Assembly (NCBI RefSeq): GCF_016820445.1
Contig: NZ_JADHDT010000001.1
Coordinates: 620,001-684,000, forward strand
Length of the DNA: 64,000 bases
Source: Sphingomonas beigongshangi
Lineage (GTDB): Bacteria; Pseudomonadota; Alphaproteobacteria; Sphingomonadales; Sphingomonadaceae
Direction of reading: 5' to 3'
Shown: positions 1-12,766 of the stretch, in pieces
Position numbering within the stretch: the first letter of the stretch is position 1
Layout: every line of letters begins with the position of its first letter
The notes under the pieces: model-generated
What the model was told of the DNA's origin: nothing
Database searches by the model: none
What the model saw: only the letters and a program-made list of their open reading frames with translations
Position numbers and translations under genes: made by a program

Positions 1-792
1 CGCGTGCCTGTCCATCCCTCCCCCGCCGCGCTGCGCGTCGCGCAGGACCGGATCGCGGAAAAGAAGTTCGTCGAAACGGTCGGAGGTCGCCCGGCGCCCT
101 GGGCAGCGGTGGACAGCGCCGCGGACCTGGACGCGGCGATCGCGCGGATCGGCTGCCCCGCGATCCTGAAGACCACGCGGTTCGGCTATGACGGCAAGGG
201 GCAGGCGGTGATCGCCACGCCCGGGGAGGCAGCCCAGGCGTGGGAGACGATCGGCGGCCCGGCGGTGCTCGAAGGTTTCATCCGCTTCGACCATGAGTTC
301 TCGATCCTGATCGCGCGCGGGCACAACGGTGTAAGCGTGCGGTACGACCCGCCGCACAACGTCCATCGCGATGCGATCCTGCGCACCTCCACCGTCCCAG
401 CGCCCGCGGAAATCGTAGAACAGGCCGAGGAAGCGACGGCGCTCGCCTGCCGCATCGCCGATGCGCTCGGCTATGTCGGCGTGCTCGCCTGCGAGTTCTT
501 CGCCACCGTAGACGGCCCGGTGTTCAACGAAATGGCGCCGCGGGTCCATAATTCGGGCCATTGGACGATCGAGGGGGCCGAAACCTCTCAGTTCGAGAAC
601 CATGTTCGCGCGATTTGCGGCCTGCCGCTGGGGGCGACGACACCAACGGGTCGGGTCGAGATGCGCAACCTGATCGGCGACGATCCCTGGGCGGATGCAC
701 TGACCGAGCCCGGCGCGCACCTGCATCTCTACGGCAAGGGAGAGGCACGGCCGGGGCGCAAGATGGGGCACGTGACCCGCGTCACACGGTGA
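1..792 (+). CDS. purK: 5-(carboxyamino)imidazole ribonucleotide synthase, 5' end missing
   Basis: PurK converts AIR, ATP and bicarbonate to N5-CAIR in de novo purine synthesis in the cytoplasm. Only the last 263 or so codons are present. The frame is open from the first base of the window, so the N-terminal part (roughly 90 residues in a typical 350-residue PurK) lies outside. The ATP-grasp core is visible: AEKKF near the edge, the KTTRFGYDGKGQ nucleotide loop, the EGFI.FDHEFS strand and the catalytic NEMAPRVHNSGHW segment, followed by ETSQFENHVRAICGLPLG. The purE gene that usually sits next to purK would be upstream, out of sight. The C-terminus ends normally in GHVTRVTR. The apparent GTG at base 4 is internal and not the true start. 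Confidence 0.95.
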   Translation, partial: RVPVHPSPAALRVAQDRIAEKKFVETVGGRPAPWAAVDSAADLDAAIARIGCPAILKTTRFGYDGKGQAVIATPGEAAQAWETIGGPAVLEGFIRFDHEFSILIARGHNGVSVRYDPPHNVHRDAILRTSTVPAPAEIVEQAEEATALACRIADALGYVGVLACEFFATVDGPVFNEMAPRVHNSGHWTIEGAETSQFENHVRAICGLPLGATTPTGRVEMRNLIGDDPWADALTEPGAHLHLYGKGEARPGRKMGHVTRVTR

Positions 793-909
793 TCGCCTCG
801 ACCGAAGCCGACCTGGCCCCTCGCTGTATCGCGGCGGCGACAGGCCGAGCCGACGCCGTCGTGCTATCTGGCCGCATCGCCTTATCGATCGGACGGCAAT
901 GGGCCTTGC

Positions 910-1680
<771 letters not shown>

Positions 1681-1711
1681 CCGCGCCGGCTCCTCGATGG
1701 CGACTGCCGGA

Positions 1712-3649
1712 TCACTTCACCACCGGCAATGCGATGTAGCTCGCATCCGGCCCCGCCACGGTGATCCTCTGCGTCGCCTTGATGAAGTCCGAGGGCTTGG
1801 CGTTGAAGATGTTGGGCACGAACGTCTGCGGATTGCGATCATAGAGCGGGAACCAGCTCGACTGGACCTGCACCATGATGCGGTGGCCGGGCTGGAACAC
1901 GTGATTCACCATCGGCAGCGCGAAGCGATAGGGCAGCGGCGTGTTGGCCGCGATCGGCTTCGCCTGCGACAGGCCTTCACGGTACCGACCGCGGAAGATG
2001 TCCATCGACACGGCCAGCTGATAGCCGCCCATCGTCTGGTCGGCCTTCAGCCCCTCAGGATAGACGTCGATCAGCTTCACCACCCAGTCGCTGTCCGTAC
2101 CGCTGGTGGAGGCGGTCAGATGCACCTCAGGAACGCCCGCGACGGTCACCGCCTGGGTCAGCGGCTCGGTCTCGAAGGTGACGACGTCCGGCCGGCCGGA
2201 CACGGCGCGCTGGTCGTCGACCAGCCACTGGCGCCAGGTCGAGCCGGGCGCATAGGTCGGCTTGAGCGGACGGACGCGGAAGCTGACGGGCGCGGAAGGG
2301 TCGGACACATAGTCGACGGTCTGCGCGCCGGCGCCGTCGGCCGGCGTGAAGTCGAGCGCACCGCCCGGCTTCAGGTAGAGCGGTCTAGCCTTGGCGTCCG
2401 CCGCGGTCGGCCAGGACTGCAGACGCTGCCATTCGTTGACGCCTGTCTGGAAGATGGTGACAGGGGCGACGTCCATCGCCGGCTGGTCGCTCTTCAGGTA
2501 ATGCGCCAGGAACGGCGCCAGCACGTGGCGACGCCACCATTTGGCGGTGTCGCTGTCCCACTTGATCGCGCCCAGCGCATTGCCGTCGCCCGCCTCCTGG
2601 CCATGATACCATGGGCCTGCCGACAGGAAGACCATGTCGTTGTTCGTGTCCTTCGGCTTTAGCGCGCGATAGACGGCCGGGGCGCCGTAGATATCCTCCT
2701 GGTCCCACAACCCGTCGACCAGCATCACGGGCACCTTGAGCGGCTGTTTCGCCAGCACCTGGTCCATCGCCTGGCTCTGCCAATAGCTGTCGTAGGAGGG
2801 ATGCTCGACGAGCTTCTGGTAGAAGCCCATCCGATCGACACCCTTCGCCTTCGCCACGGCGCCGGCGGAGCCCATCTTCAGGTAATATTCGTAGTCGTCG
2901 GCGTAGCCGGTGCGGAACGGCGTATCGGCCGCGGCGGTCGCCTCCTGCCCCAGGATATAGGGCAGCATCGTCTCGCGGAACGCGCCATTGTGGAACCAGT
3001 CGTCGCCACGCCAGCCGTCGACCATGGGGTTCATCGGCACCGCGACCTTGAGCGCGGGATGCGGGTTGATCAGCGGCATCAGTGACAGGAAGCCGTCGTA
3101 GCTGATGCCGGTGATGCCGACGCGTCCGTTCGACTCCTTCACGTTCTTCACCAGCCAGTCGATCGTGTCGTACGTATCGGTGGAATCGTCTACCTTGCTC
3201 GGGTTGAAGGGCGTTCCGACGGGGGCCGGGTTCATGACATAGCCGCCCTGCGATCCATGCATGCCGCGCACGTCCTGGAAGACGCGGATATAGCCACCCT
3301 CGGTGATCGGATCGTCGCCCGTCGTACCGTCCGCCGTCGGCGCGGCATAGCCGCTGGGGCTGGTGCCCAGAGCAGCCTCGGCGTCATAGGGCGTGCGGGT
3401 CATCAGGATGCCGAGGTCATGACCGCCCTTCGGGATCGCGATAACCGTATGCAGCTTGATGCCGTCGCGCATAGGTATGTCGACGACGCGGCGGGTATAG
3501 CCATAGGCATCTTCCTTCGCCGGCGGTGTGGCCGGCCGTTCCGTCCAGGTCGTCGGCTTGATCCGCTGCTGCGCCCCGACGGTGGCGGGTATCGTGCCGG
3601 CAGACAGTATCAGGGCAGTGGCGCTGGCGAGCAGCAGCTGGCGGGTCAT
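1712..3649 (-). CDS. CocE/NonD family hydrolase (X-Pro dipeptidyl-peptidase S15 fold), secreted
   Basis: Predicted serine hydrolase of 645 residues with a cleavable signal peptide (MTRQLLLASATALILSAG, cleavage probably after the VGA near residue 26). The alpha/beta-hydrolase nucleophile elbow GISYDG places Ser at about residue 183, after a DWLVKN helix as in cocaine esterase and glutaryl-7-ACA acylase. The second half (from about residue 430) is the beta-rich X-Pro-peptidase C-terminal domain. Family members cleave acyl esters, amides or N-terminal dipeptides, and the substrate cannot be read from the sequence. The ATG at 3649 is chosen because AGGAGG ends 6 bases before it; an in-frame ATG at 3655 touches the Shine-Dalgarno sequence and the upstream TTG contains it. 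The TonB-like gene follows 31 bases downstream. Confidence 0.88.
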   Translation of the reverse strand: MTRQLLLASATALILSAGTIPATVGAQQRIKPTTWTERPATPPAKEDAYGYTRRVVDIPMRDGIKLHTVIAIPKGGHDLGILMTRTPYDAEAALGTSPSGYAAPTADGTTGDDPITEGGYIRVFQDVRGMHGSQGGYVMNPAPVGTPFNPSKVDDSTDTYDTIDWLVKNVKESNGRVGITGISYDGFLSLMPLINPHPALKVAVPMNPMVDGWRGDDWFHNGAFRETMLPYILGQEATAAADTPFRTGYADDYEYYLKMGSAGAVAKAKGVDRMGFYQKLVEHPSYDSYWQSQAMDQVLAKQPLKVPVMLVDGLWDQEDIYGAPAVYRALKPKDTNNDMVFLSAGPWYHGQEAGDGNALGAIKWDSDTAKWWRRHVLAPFLAHYLKSDQPAMDVAPVTIFQTGVNEWQRLQSWPTAADAKARPLYLKPGGALDFTPADGAGAQTVDYVSDPSAPVSFRVRPLKPTYAPGSTWRQWLVDDQRAVSGRPDVVTFETEPLTQAVTVAGVPEVHLTASTSGTDSDWVVKLIDVYPEGLKADQTMGGYQLAVSMDIFRGRYREGLSQAKPIAANTPLPYRFALPMVNHVFQPGHRIMVQVQSSWFPLYDRNPQTFVPNIFNAKPSDFIKATQRITVAGPDASYIALPVVK

Positions 3650-3680
3650 CGACATCCTCCTCAAGACGACGGGTAGAACG

Positions 3681-3728
3681 AAAAAAGGCCCGCCCCCCGG
3701 CCATCTGAGTGATGGCGAGGGGCGGGCC
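3681..3728 (-). terminator. Rho-independent terminator
   Basis: A 10-bp GC stem (3687-3696 with 3719-3728) encloses a second stem (GCCATC at 3700-3705 with GATGGC at 3711-3716). Read on the minus strand it is followed by TTTTTT. It sits between the stop of the 99-residue gene and the start of the CocE-like gene, so it ends the M16 peptidase operon. Confidence 0.9.
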
Positions 3729-3751
3729 GGAAGGTCATCGGAACGATGCGA

Positions 3752-4051
3752 TCACGCGGTGCGCGTCCCCGACAGCGGGAAGCTGCCGAACGCGCCCGCG
3801 CCGACCGACCCGGTCAACGTATCGCCATCGGCGGTCGCTTCGATGTCGAGCGTCATCGGCATCGGCGACGTCATCTGCTGCTTCCACGTAATCGTGTTGC
3901 CCGCCGCGTCACCGGAAATGTCGCTCGATCCCATCGCGCCAGAGGCGGAGCCGCTGAAGCTGCCGCCGTCGGTGGTGATGGTCAGCGTCATGTTCTGGTC
4001 GCCCAGCGGCGACTTGACGGTGCAATCCCAGGTGCCGTCGATGTCGGCCAT
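3752..4051 (-). CDS. Small hypothetical protein downstream of an M16 peptidase
   Basis: A 99-residue acidic protein rich in Gly, Thr, Ser and Asp, with no signal peptide or membrane segment. The alternating pattern (GTWDCTVKSPLGDQNMTLTI, then GGSFSGSASG, then DTLTGSV) predicts an all-beta fold, perhaps a small barrel that binds a lipid or other ligand. I do not recognise a named family with certainty. The start is the ATG at 4051, preceded by GAGGAG at a 7-base spacing. It begins 11 bases after the stop of the M16 peptidase and is followed by a terminator, so it is the last gene of that operon and its expression is tied to the protease. Confidence 0.8.
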   Translation of the reverse strand: MADIDGTWDCTVKSPLGDQNMTLTITTDGGSFSGSASGAMGSSDISGDAAGNTITWKQQMTSPMPMTLDIEATADGDTLTGSVGAGAFGSFPLSGTRTA

Positions 4052-4062
4052 CGTCACTCTCC

Positions 4063-6909
4063 TCAATGCGCCGCGGAGGTGGCACCGGCGGACGCGCCGG
4101 CCACCGCGCTTGCCGGGACGACCTCGACCGGCAGGCCCAGGCTGTCAAGCTGTGGCTTCACCTTCGTGGCATCGCCCACCACGATCCATGTGATCTTCGC
4201 GGGATCGATCGTGCGCTGGGCGGCCGTGCGCAGCTCGGGAAGCGTCATGGCGCGGTAGCGCGTGGCGAGCGTCGCGTAATAGTCGTCGGGACGCTTGAAC
4301 AGGTCGTTGGCCTGCATCGCGCCCAACACCGCGGGCGAGGTTTCGAACTGGCCGGGCAATTGCAGGATCGCACCGGTGATCGCCAGACGGAATTCGTCAT
4401 CCGTCATCGGCTTGGTCGTCACGAATTGCTTGATGTCGTCCGCCGCAGAGGCGATCGACGGCCCGGTCTTGTCCGCCTGGACGCCGGCGGAAACGACGTA
4501 GGGCGCCGCATATTCGACGGTCTGGAACCGGCCGCTTGCGCCATAGGACCAATGCTTGCTTTCGCGCAGGTCCATGTTGATGCGGCTCAGGAAGCTGCCG
4601 CCGAGCGCGTCGTTGACGGTGTTGAGGACGAGCATGTCGTCCGTGCCCTTCAATCCGGTGCGCTGCCCGCCGACGATCATCGACTGCGGGCTGTCGGGCC
4701 GGTCGATCAGGACGATCTTCGGCGTGACCGGCGGCTGCGCGCCGCCGAAGGTCTTGGTGCCCGGGGTGCCCGTCGGCTTCCAGTCGCCGAAGCGCGCATC
4801 CAATGCCGCCTTCACCTCAGCCAGCGGCCGGTCGGACACGACGAACAATTTGGCCTTGTCGGGCCGCAGCCATGCCTGCTGGAAGGCGCGCAGGTCGGCC
4901 GGGGTCAGCGTGGCGACTGCGGCCGGATCGCCGCTGCCCTGCGCCTTGGCATAGGGCGTGCCCGCCGCGAGGATGCGCGTCGTCATCCGCTGCGCCAGCG
5001 CGCCGGGGTTGGTCAGCTCCTGCTGGATCCCCGCGATCTGCTGCGCCTTGACGCGCGCCACCTCGGCCGGGGCATAGGCCGGTCGCCGCGCGACCTCCGC
5101 GAACAGGTCGAGCGCCGGCGCAAGGTTCACGCTCGGCACGCTCATCACCACCGTGCTGCGATCGTTGCTGCTGCCGGTGCCCAGACCCATGCCGAGCCGT
5201 TCGCGCAACTCGGCAAGCGTGTTGACGTCGTAATGCTCGGTACCTTCGTCGAGCATCCCCACCGCGAGCTGCTGCGTGCCGAGCTTCTCCGGCACGTCGG
5301 CGGCAAAGCCCGCATCGAAGCTCAGCACCGCCTGCGTCACCGGCACGGCGGTGCGCTGCGCGTAGACGACCTCGATGCCATTCGCGAGCCGCGTGCGCTC
5401 GACCTTCGGGAAGGTCAGCGCCGTCAGCTGGCCGACCGCCGGCATCGCCCCCCGGTTGCCCTTGGCTGGCTGGTCCGGCGCGGCGACCACGTCCTTCTTG
5501 GGGGGCACCTGCGCCTCCGCATAGGCGTCCCGCGCGCCGGGGACGACGTTCACCGTCAGCGCCGGACGCGACAGCCACGTGTCCGCCGCCGCCTTGACGC
5601 TCGCGGGCGTCGCCGCCGCGAGCGCAGCCAGCCGTTTCTTGTAGAAGCCCGGGTCGTTCGAATAGAGCGCACCTTCCGCGAGCGCCACAGCCTTGCCGCC
5701 GAAGCCGCCGACCGCCTCGAGGCCGCGCACGGTGCGCGCAACAGTGCTCGTCACGAAGCGCGAAACCTCATCCTGCGTCGGGCCGGTACGTAGGAACTCA
5801 GCGAGCACTTCGTCCAGCCGCTTCGAGGCTAGGGCCGGGTCGACGCCGGGGCGCACGAGGCCCTGGATGGTGAACGTGCCGACCTGCGCGAACGCATTGT
5901 CCTCCGCGGCCAGCGAAGTGAACAGCTTCTCCTGTCGCACCAGCTGGTTCGTGAACCGCGACGAGGCCATGCCACCCAGCACCCCGGCGGCGACCTCCAG
6001 GCCGGGTGTGGCCTTGTCGTTCAGGCCCGGCACCGACCAGTTGCGGGTGATCATCGTCGCCGCCACGCGGTCCTTCAGCGTCACGGTTCGCGCCTCGGGC
6101 AGCGTGACGACGGGGGCGACGGGAAGCTCGCTCTTCGGTCCCGCCGGAATGTCGCCGAAGTACTTTTCGGCCAAGGTCCGCGCCGTCGCGACGTCGACGT
6201 CGCCCGCCAGCACCAGCACCGCATTGTTGGGACCATAGTGGCTGCGGAACCAGTTCTTAACGGTATCGAGCGTCGCCGCGTCGAGATCGGCCATGGATCC
6301 GATCGTGTCGTGGCCATAGGGGTGCGTCGCCGGGTACAGCCCCTCGGTCACCGCATAGTCGAGCAGGCCGTAGGGGCGGTTGTCGCCCTGTCGCTTCTCG
6401 TTCTGGACAACGCCCCGCTGCTCGTCGAGCACGCCTTGCGTGATCGCACCCAGCAGGTGGCCCATGCGGTCGGACTCGAGGAACAGCGCGCGCGGCAACG
6501 CCGCGGTCGGCACCGTCTCGAAATAATTCGTGCGATCGTAATAGGTCGTTCCGTTATAATCGGTTGCCCCGACTTCCTTGAGCGGTGCGAAGAAGTCGCC
6601 CGGTGCATTCTCCGATCCGTTGAACATCAGATGTTCGAACAGATGCGCGAAACCGGTCGAACCCTTTGGCTCCTGCTTGGAACCCACGTCATACCACACG
6701 CTGACGGCGACGACCGGCGCCTTGCGGTCAGTATGGACGATGACGCGAAGTCCGTTCGCCAGCCTGAACTCCTGATAGGGGATGCTGACATCCTTCACGA
6801 GCGCCGAGACGGGCGCCGCCTTGATCGATGCCGTGGTCTCTGCCCGGGCAAGAACAGGCGAGGCGAGCGCCATCGTGGCGACGCCGGTCAGCGCGATACA
6901 TTTGTTCAT
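4063..6909 (-). CDS. M16 family zinc metallopeptidase, two-domain, secreted
   Basis: Insulinase/pitrilysin-type protease of 948 residues with a signal peptide (MNKCIALTGVATMALASPVLARA). The inverted zinc motif HLFEH (His89, Glu92, His93) is intact, and the distal glutamate lies in the DEQRGVVQNEKRQ helix about 75 residues later. A second M16 half starts near residue 480 (FPKVERTRLANGIEVVYAQR) and lacks the zinc motif, as usual for the inactive partner domain. It probably degrades peptides in the periplasm. The start at 6909 gives a proper signal peptide. The minus frame remains open further upstream, across clpB, but that is an antisense artefact. It is divergent from clpB and probably co-transcribed with the small gene downstream. 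Confidence 0.93.
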   Translation of the reverse strand: MNKCIALTGVATMALASPVLARAETTASIKAAPVSALVKDVSIPYQEFRLANGLRVIVHTDRKAPVVAVSVWYDVGSKQEPKGSTGFAHLFEHLMFNGSENAPGDFFAPLKEVGATDYNGTTYYDRTNYFETVPTAALPRALFLESDRMGHLLGAITQGVLDEQRGVVQNEKRQGDNRPYGLLDYAVTEGLYPATHPYGHDTIGSMADLDAATLDTVKNWFRSHYGPNNAVLVLAGDVDVATARTLAEKYFGDIPAGPKSELPVAPVVTLPEARTVTLKDRVAATMITRNWSVPGLNDKATPGLEVAAGVLGGMASSRFTNQLVRQEKLFTSLAAEDNAFAQVGTFTIQGLVRPGVDPALASKRLDEVLAEFLRTGPTQDEVSRFVTSTVARTVRGLEAVGGFGGKAVALAEGALYSNDPGFYKKRLAALAAATPASVKAAADTWLSRPALTVNVVPGARDAYAEAQVPPKKDVVAAPDQPAKGNRGAMPAVGQLTALTFPKVERTRLANGIEVVYAQRTAVPVTQAVLSFDAGFAADVPEKLGTQQLAVGMLDEGTEHYDVNTLAELRERLGMGLGTGSSNDRSTVVMSVPSVNLAPALDLFAEVARRPAYAPAEVARVKAQQIAGIQQELTNPGALAQRMTTRILAAGTPYAKAQGSGDPAAVATLTPADLRAFQQAWLRPDKAKLFVVSDRPLAEVKAALDARFGDWKPTGTPGTKTFGGAQPPVTPKIVLIDRPDSPQSMIVGGQRTGLKGTDDMLVLNTVNDALGGSFLSRINMDLRESKHWSYGASGRFQTVEYAAPYVVSAGVQADKTGPSIASAADDIKQFVTTKPMTDDEFRLAITGAILQLPGQFETSPAVLGAMQANDLFKRPDDYYATLATRYRAMTLPELRTAAQRTIDPAKITWIVVGDATKVKPQLDSLGLPVEVVPASAVAGASAGATSAAH

Positions 6910-7010
6910 GAAGCGAACCTTCCCCCGAAGACTTGGAACGACTGTGTCGCTCAAGCATAACGGTCGCCGGAGGACTGACAAGCGGCGTCGGCAATAAAGT
7001 CGACAACGGC

Positions 7011-7038
7011 CCGATGTCACACTTGTGTTGCACATCGG
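7011..7038. repeat. Inverted repeat in the M16-clpB divergent promoter region
   Basis: Perfect 7-base arms (CCGATGT at 7011-7017 and ACATCGG at 7032-7038) are separated by 14 bases that include ACACTTGTGT. It overlaps the -35 element of the proposed clpB heat-shock promoter, so it could be an operator acting on clpB, the M16 gene or both. No regulator can be named. Confidence 0.5.
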
Positions 7039-7049
7039 CAACACCATAT
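7022..7049 (+). promoter_or_regulatory. Probable sigma-32 (RpoH) heat-shock promoter of clpB
   Basis: CTTGTG (7022-7027) and CACCATAT (7042-7049) are spaced by 14 bases. The sigma-32 consensus is CTTGAA, 13-17 bases, CCCCATNT; the -10 box matches except for one base and the CTTG core of the -35 is intact. The start codon of clpB is 26 bases beyond the -10 box, which predicts a short leader. clpB is a classic RpoH target. Confidence 0.65.
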
Positions 7050-7074
7050 CGCTGCTCAACAGGATAGGATCCCG

Positions 7075-9654
<2,580 letters not shown>

Positions 9655-9661
9655 AGAGAAA

Positions 9662-9685
9662 GGGGCCGGCATCGCTGCCGGCCCC
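9662..9685. terminator. Hairpin terminator between convergent clpB and the TonB-dependent receptor
   Basis: A perfect 10-bp GC stem (9662-9671 with 9676-9685) with a TCGC loop starts 8 bases after the clpB stop. On the minus strand it is followed by TTTCTCTTT, so it works best for the receptor gene. It may serve both directions. Confidence 0.75.
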
Positions 9686-9706
9686 CAGGACGCTCGATTT
9701 GCCGGC

Positions 9707-12700
9707 TTAGAAGCCGACGCGCAGCTGGATGCGCGCCGAACGCGGCGCCTGGTAAGTCAGAACCTGACCATAGGTGCCGTTGCGGACGCCGATGTCCAGA
9801 TCGCCGATTTCGTCGAAATCGAGCTTCGACTTGTCGTTGAAGACGTTGAACACGTCAAACCGGACGCTGGCGTCGTAGTCGAACGGCACGCGGAAGGTCA
9901 GGCTGAGATCGACGGACTTACGCCAGTCGCTCTGGAACGACCGGCCACGCGGCGTCGGCTGCGACACGTTGTTCTGGTCGAGACAGAAGAAGCCACCACC
10001 CGCATATTGGTTGGCAAACGGATCGACGGTGGTCGGGACGACGCCGATACAACCAAACTTCTTGGGCGACTGCAGCACGCCGTTGAGGCCGAGCGTCAAG
10101 AAGTCGCCGACCTGGTAGCTGCCATAAGCCTTGAACGTATGGCGGCGGTGGTTCGGCAGGTAACCGTATGCACCGACCTCAAAGCCGGGCTGGTCGAAGT
10201 CTTCGGTCGCGCCCGAGTCAGCCTGACCGATGTCCGACTTCACACCACCTTCGTAATTGCCGACATCTGCTGCCAGCACGTACGAGCCGGAGAAGCTCCA
10301 CTTGCCGTCAAACTCGCGATCGAAGGTGAAGGTCATCGACTTATAGTCGCGAACCGCCTTCGGATAGCCGAGCTGCGCCGCGGTGAAGTTCACCGTTGGG
10401 TTGGTGCCGTCAGGCAGACCCAAGCCACCACGACCAGACAATGTGATCGTCGCGGCGTTACCAGGGTTGATCAGCACGTATTGCGAGAAGCCGGTGTACA
10501 GGCGGTTACACTGCGCGGTGGTGAAATTACGACCAGGCGTTGCAGGATTGGGCTGCGCATAGCAGTAGTTACGAGCCGCGATGTCGATCGCGGCATCTTC
10601 CAGCACGTTGTTGAGCTTGCGGTAGGTAAAGTACGCGCCGACCTTCATGCGCGCACCGATCCGCTGCTCGCCGCCGATGATGTATTCGTCCTGCGACTGC
10701 GGCTTCAGTTCCTTCGCCTGAAGCGACGAAGGATCGGCTACCTCGCCGACACGAACCACCGTACAATTGGCAATACCCGTATCGGGGCAGTTGGCGCCGC
10801 CGGTGATCGTGGTGATCGGAGCGCCAATTATTGGCAGGCCGTTCGCACCAATGGTCGCGAAATTGTAACGGGAATAGTCGGTTTCCGCGCCAGCGCTGCG
10901 AATGTTGGTGTTCGCCGCGATCGGCAGGAAGTAGCGCCCGAACGACCCGTAGATCTTGGTGCGGCCGTCGCCGACCGGGTCGATCGTGAAGCCCAGACGC
11001 GGGCCCCACTGGTTGCCCGACTTATAGAACGACTTGTCCGCCGCGTCGCGGTTGTCGAACCGGTCGTTGCGGATGCCGAGCTGCAGGGTCACGCGATCAC
11101 GGAACAGCGACCAGCTGTCCTGCAGGTAATACGCCTGGTTGATCGTGTTGAACGCGCCGCCGTTCTGGAAGAAGCGCTGCTTGGTGTAGATCGTACCGAC
11201 GGGCGTGTTGGTGAGATCACCCGCACCTGCGGAACGGTAGATGTCGATGGCACCGCCGCCGATCGGGTTGGTGAGCTGCGTCGCCGTCAGCTTCTCGCGA
11301 TCATAGCCCGCCCGGAAGTGGTGCGAACCCAGGAAGTTGACACTGACGTCGACGTCGCCGCGATAGAATTCCCGACGGTCGTCATTGGTCGTGATTGAAC
11401 TGCTGGTGTTCGATGCCGGCACGCGGAAGACGTTGTTCGTGTCGATGTTGTTGGTGACGAACGGCGTGGTGGTGTCGAGTGGGATGCTGCCGGCGCGATT
11501 CTTGTTGACGCCGTAGGCTGCCGAGACCGTCAGCCAGTTGGTGATCGTGCCGGTGTAGCGACCAACGTAGTTCTCCCCACCTGCGCGCGACGAGCTGCCG
11601 CCCGAGAAGGTGCTCAGCTGGTCGGTCGCCGGATTGTAGTTGAAGCTACGGTTGTACGTTGTCGACGTGGTGTTGAAATACGTGAACTCGAGGTGTTGGC
11701 CCCACAGGAAACCGTCGAGCTTGCCGCCATAGAACGGGCTGTTGGTGCTTTGGATCAGCGCCGTCGCCGGCACCTGCGCGCTGCCGTTGATGTCGGTGAC
11801 TTGGCGGGTGTTGTACAAGCCGTAGAAGAACAGGTGGTCCTTCACGATCGGACCCGACAGCTGGAAAATCGCTTCCTTGCGCTCGTGATAGTCGCCGTCG
11901 TTGTCCGCGGCGTACGTGTTCGGCGACTTACCGGTCAGATCGTTCGGCTCCCAGTTGAACAGCACACTGCCATGGAAGTCGTTGGAGCCCGACTTGGTGG
12001 TGGCAACGACGACACCGCCGGTGGCGCGGCCGAATTCCGCCTGGAAGCCGCCGCTCTTGACGTCGACCGTCTGATAGAAGTCGAACGGGATGGCGACGGG
12101 CGAAAAGCCTTGCCGGAATTCCGTAATGTTGAGACCATTAAGATAGTAAGCGTTCTCGGCGAACGATGCGCCGCCGATCGTTGCTTGGCCCGCGAAGGCG
12201 CTGTTTTGCGCCGATCCGCCCTGGATGGTGCCGGGCGCCAACAGAACCACGTCGCGCAGCGAGCGTGAGACGGGCACGCGGGTGGCCAATTCGCCCACGT
12301 TGATGACGGCACCCGTGGTTGTCTTCTCGAAATCCGCGACCTGCACACGGCCCGCGGTCACGACGATGTCCCCGCCAGCCGCGCCGGCCGGCGTCAGCGT
12401 GAATTGGTTGGCGGCACCTGCCTGTGACAGGACGACAGAATTATCGCTGAACGTGTCGTAGCCGTCGGCGGAGATGGTGAAGGTGTACGTCCCCGGCGGC
12501 ACCTGCGCTGCACGGAAACTGCCCGACGAGTCCGTCGTCAGCGTACGGTTGTAACCCTGTTTGGACCGAATTTCGACCGTCGCGCCCGCGATCGGCTTGC
12601 CGTCCGTGCCTTGCACGCGGCCCGCCGCGGTCACGTTGGTATAGTCTTGTGCGGCGGCCGGCGCTGCCATCGCGACCATGCCGACGCCGGCGCCCATCAA

Positions 12701-12766
12701 CGCAAGTGCCTGCAACGCCGTGCCGCCGCGCAACGCGCGGCGCGCGAAGTTCAATGTGCTGATCAT
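9707..12766 (-). CDS. TonB-dependent outer-membrane receptor, Oar-like, with carboxypeptidase-regulatory-like domain
   Basis: Outer-membrane receptor of 1,019 residues. After a signal peptide (about 1-40, ending AAPAAAQ) comes a carboxypeptidase-regulatory-like beta-sandwich (about 45-125, GRVQGTDGKPIAGATVEI with GTYTFTISADGYDT). A plug domain follows (about 135-260, DIVVTAGRV then SRSLRDVVLLAPGT), then a beta-barrel ending in the outer-membrane signature RIQLRVGF. Oar-type receptors import peptides, glycans or siderophores using TonB energy; the substrate cannot be told here. The ATG at 12766 is chosen because GAGGGA lies just upstream and the signal peptide begins right after it. It stands alone, with a terminator-like hairpin downstream and a 281-base leader region upstream. 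Confidence 0.93.
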   Translation of the reverse strand: MISTLNFARRALRGGTALQALALMGAGVGMVAMAAPAAAQDYTNVTAAGRVQGTDGKPIAGATVEIRSKQGYNRTLTTDSSGSFRAAQVPPGTYTFTISADGYDTFSDNSVVLSQAGAANQFTLTPAGAAGGDIVVTAGRVQVADFEKTTTGAVINVGELATRVPVSRSLRDVVLLAPGTIQGGSAQNSAFAGQATIGGASFAENAYYLNGLNITEFRQGFSPVAIPFDFYQTVDVKSGGFQAEFGRATGGVVVATTKSGSNDFHGSVLFNWEPNDLTGKSPNTYAADNDGDYHERKEAIFQLSGPIVKDHLFFYGLYNTRQVTDINGSAQVPATALIQSTNSPFYGGKLDGFLWGQHLEFTYFNTTSTTYNRSFNYNPATDQLSTFSGGSSSRAGGENYVGRYTGTITNWLTVSAAYGVNKNRAGSIPLDTTTPFVTNNIDTNNVFRVPASNTSSSITTNDDRREFYRGDVDVSVNFLGSHHFRAGYDREKLTATQLTNPIGGGAIDIYRSAGAGDLTNTPVGTIYTKQRFFQNGGAFNTINQAYYLQDSWSLFRDRVTLQLGIRNDRFDNRDAADKSFYKSGNQWGPRLGFTIDPVGDGRTKIYGSFGRYFLPIAANTNIRSAGAETDYSRYNFATIGANGLPIIGAPITTITGGANCPDTGIANCTVVRVGEVADPSSLQAKELKPQSQDEYIIGGEQRIGARMKVGAYFTYRKLNNVLEDAAIDIAARNYCYAQPNPATPGRNFTTAQCNRLYTGFSQYVLINPGNAATITLSGRGGLGLPDGTNPTVNFTAAQLGYPKAVRDYKSMTFTFDREFDGKWSFSGSYVLAADVGNYEGGVKSDIGQADSGATEDFDQPGFEVGAYGYLPNHRRHTFKAYGSYQVGDFLTLGLNGVLQSPKKFGCIGVVPTTVDPFANQYAGGGFFCLDQNNVSQPTPRGRSFQSDWRKSVDLSLTFRVPFDYDASVRFDVFNVFNDKSKLDFDEIGDLDIGVRNGTYGQVLTYQAPRSARIQLRVGF

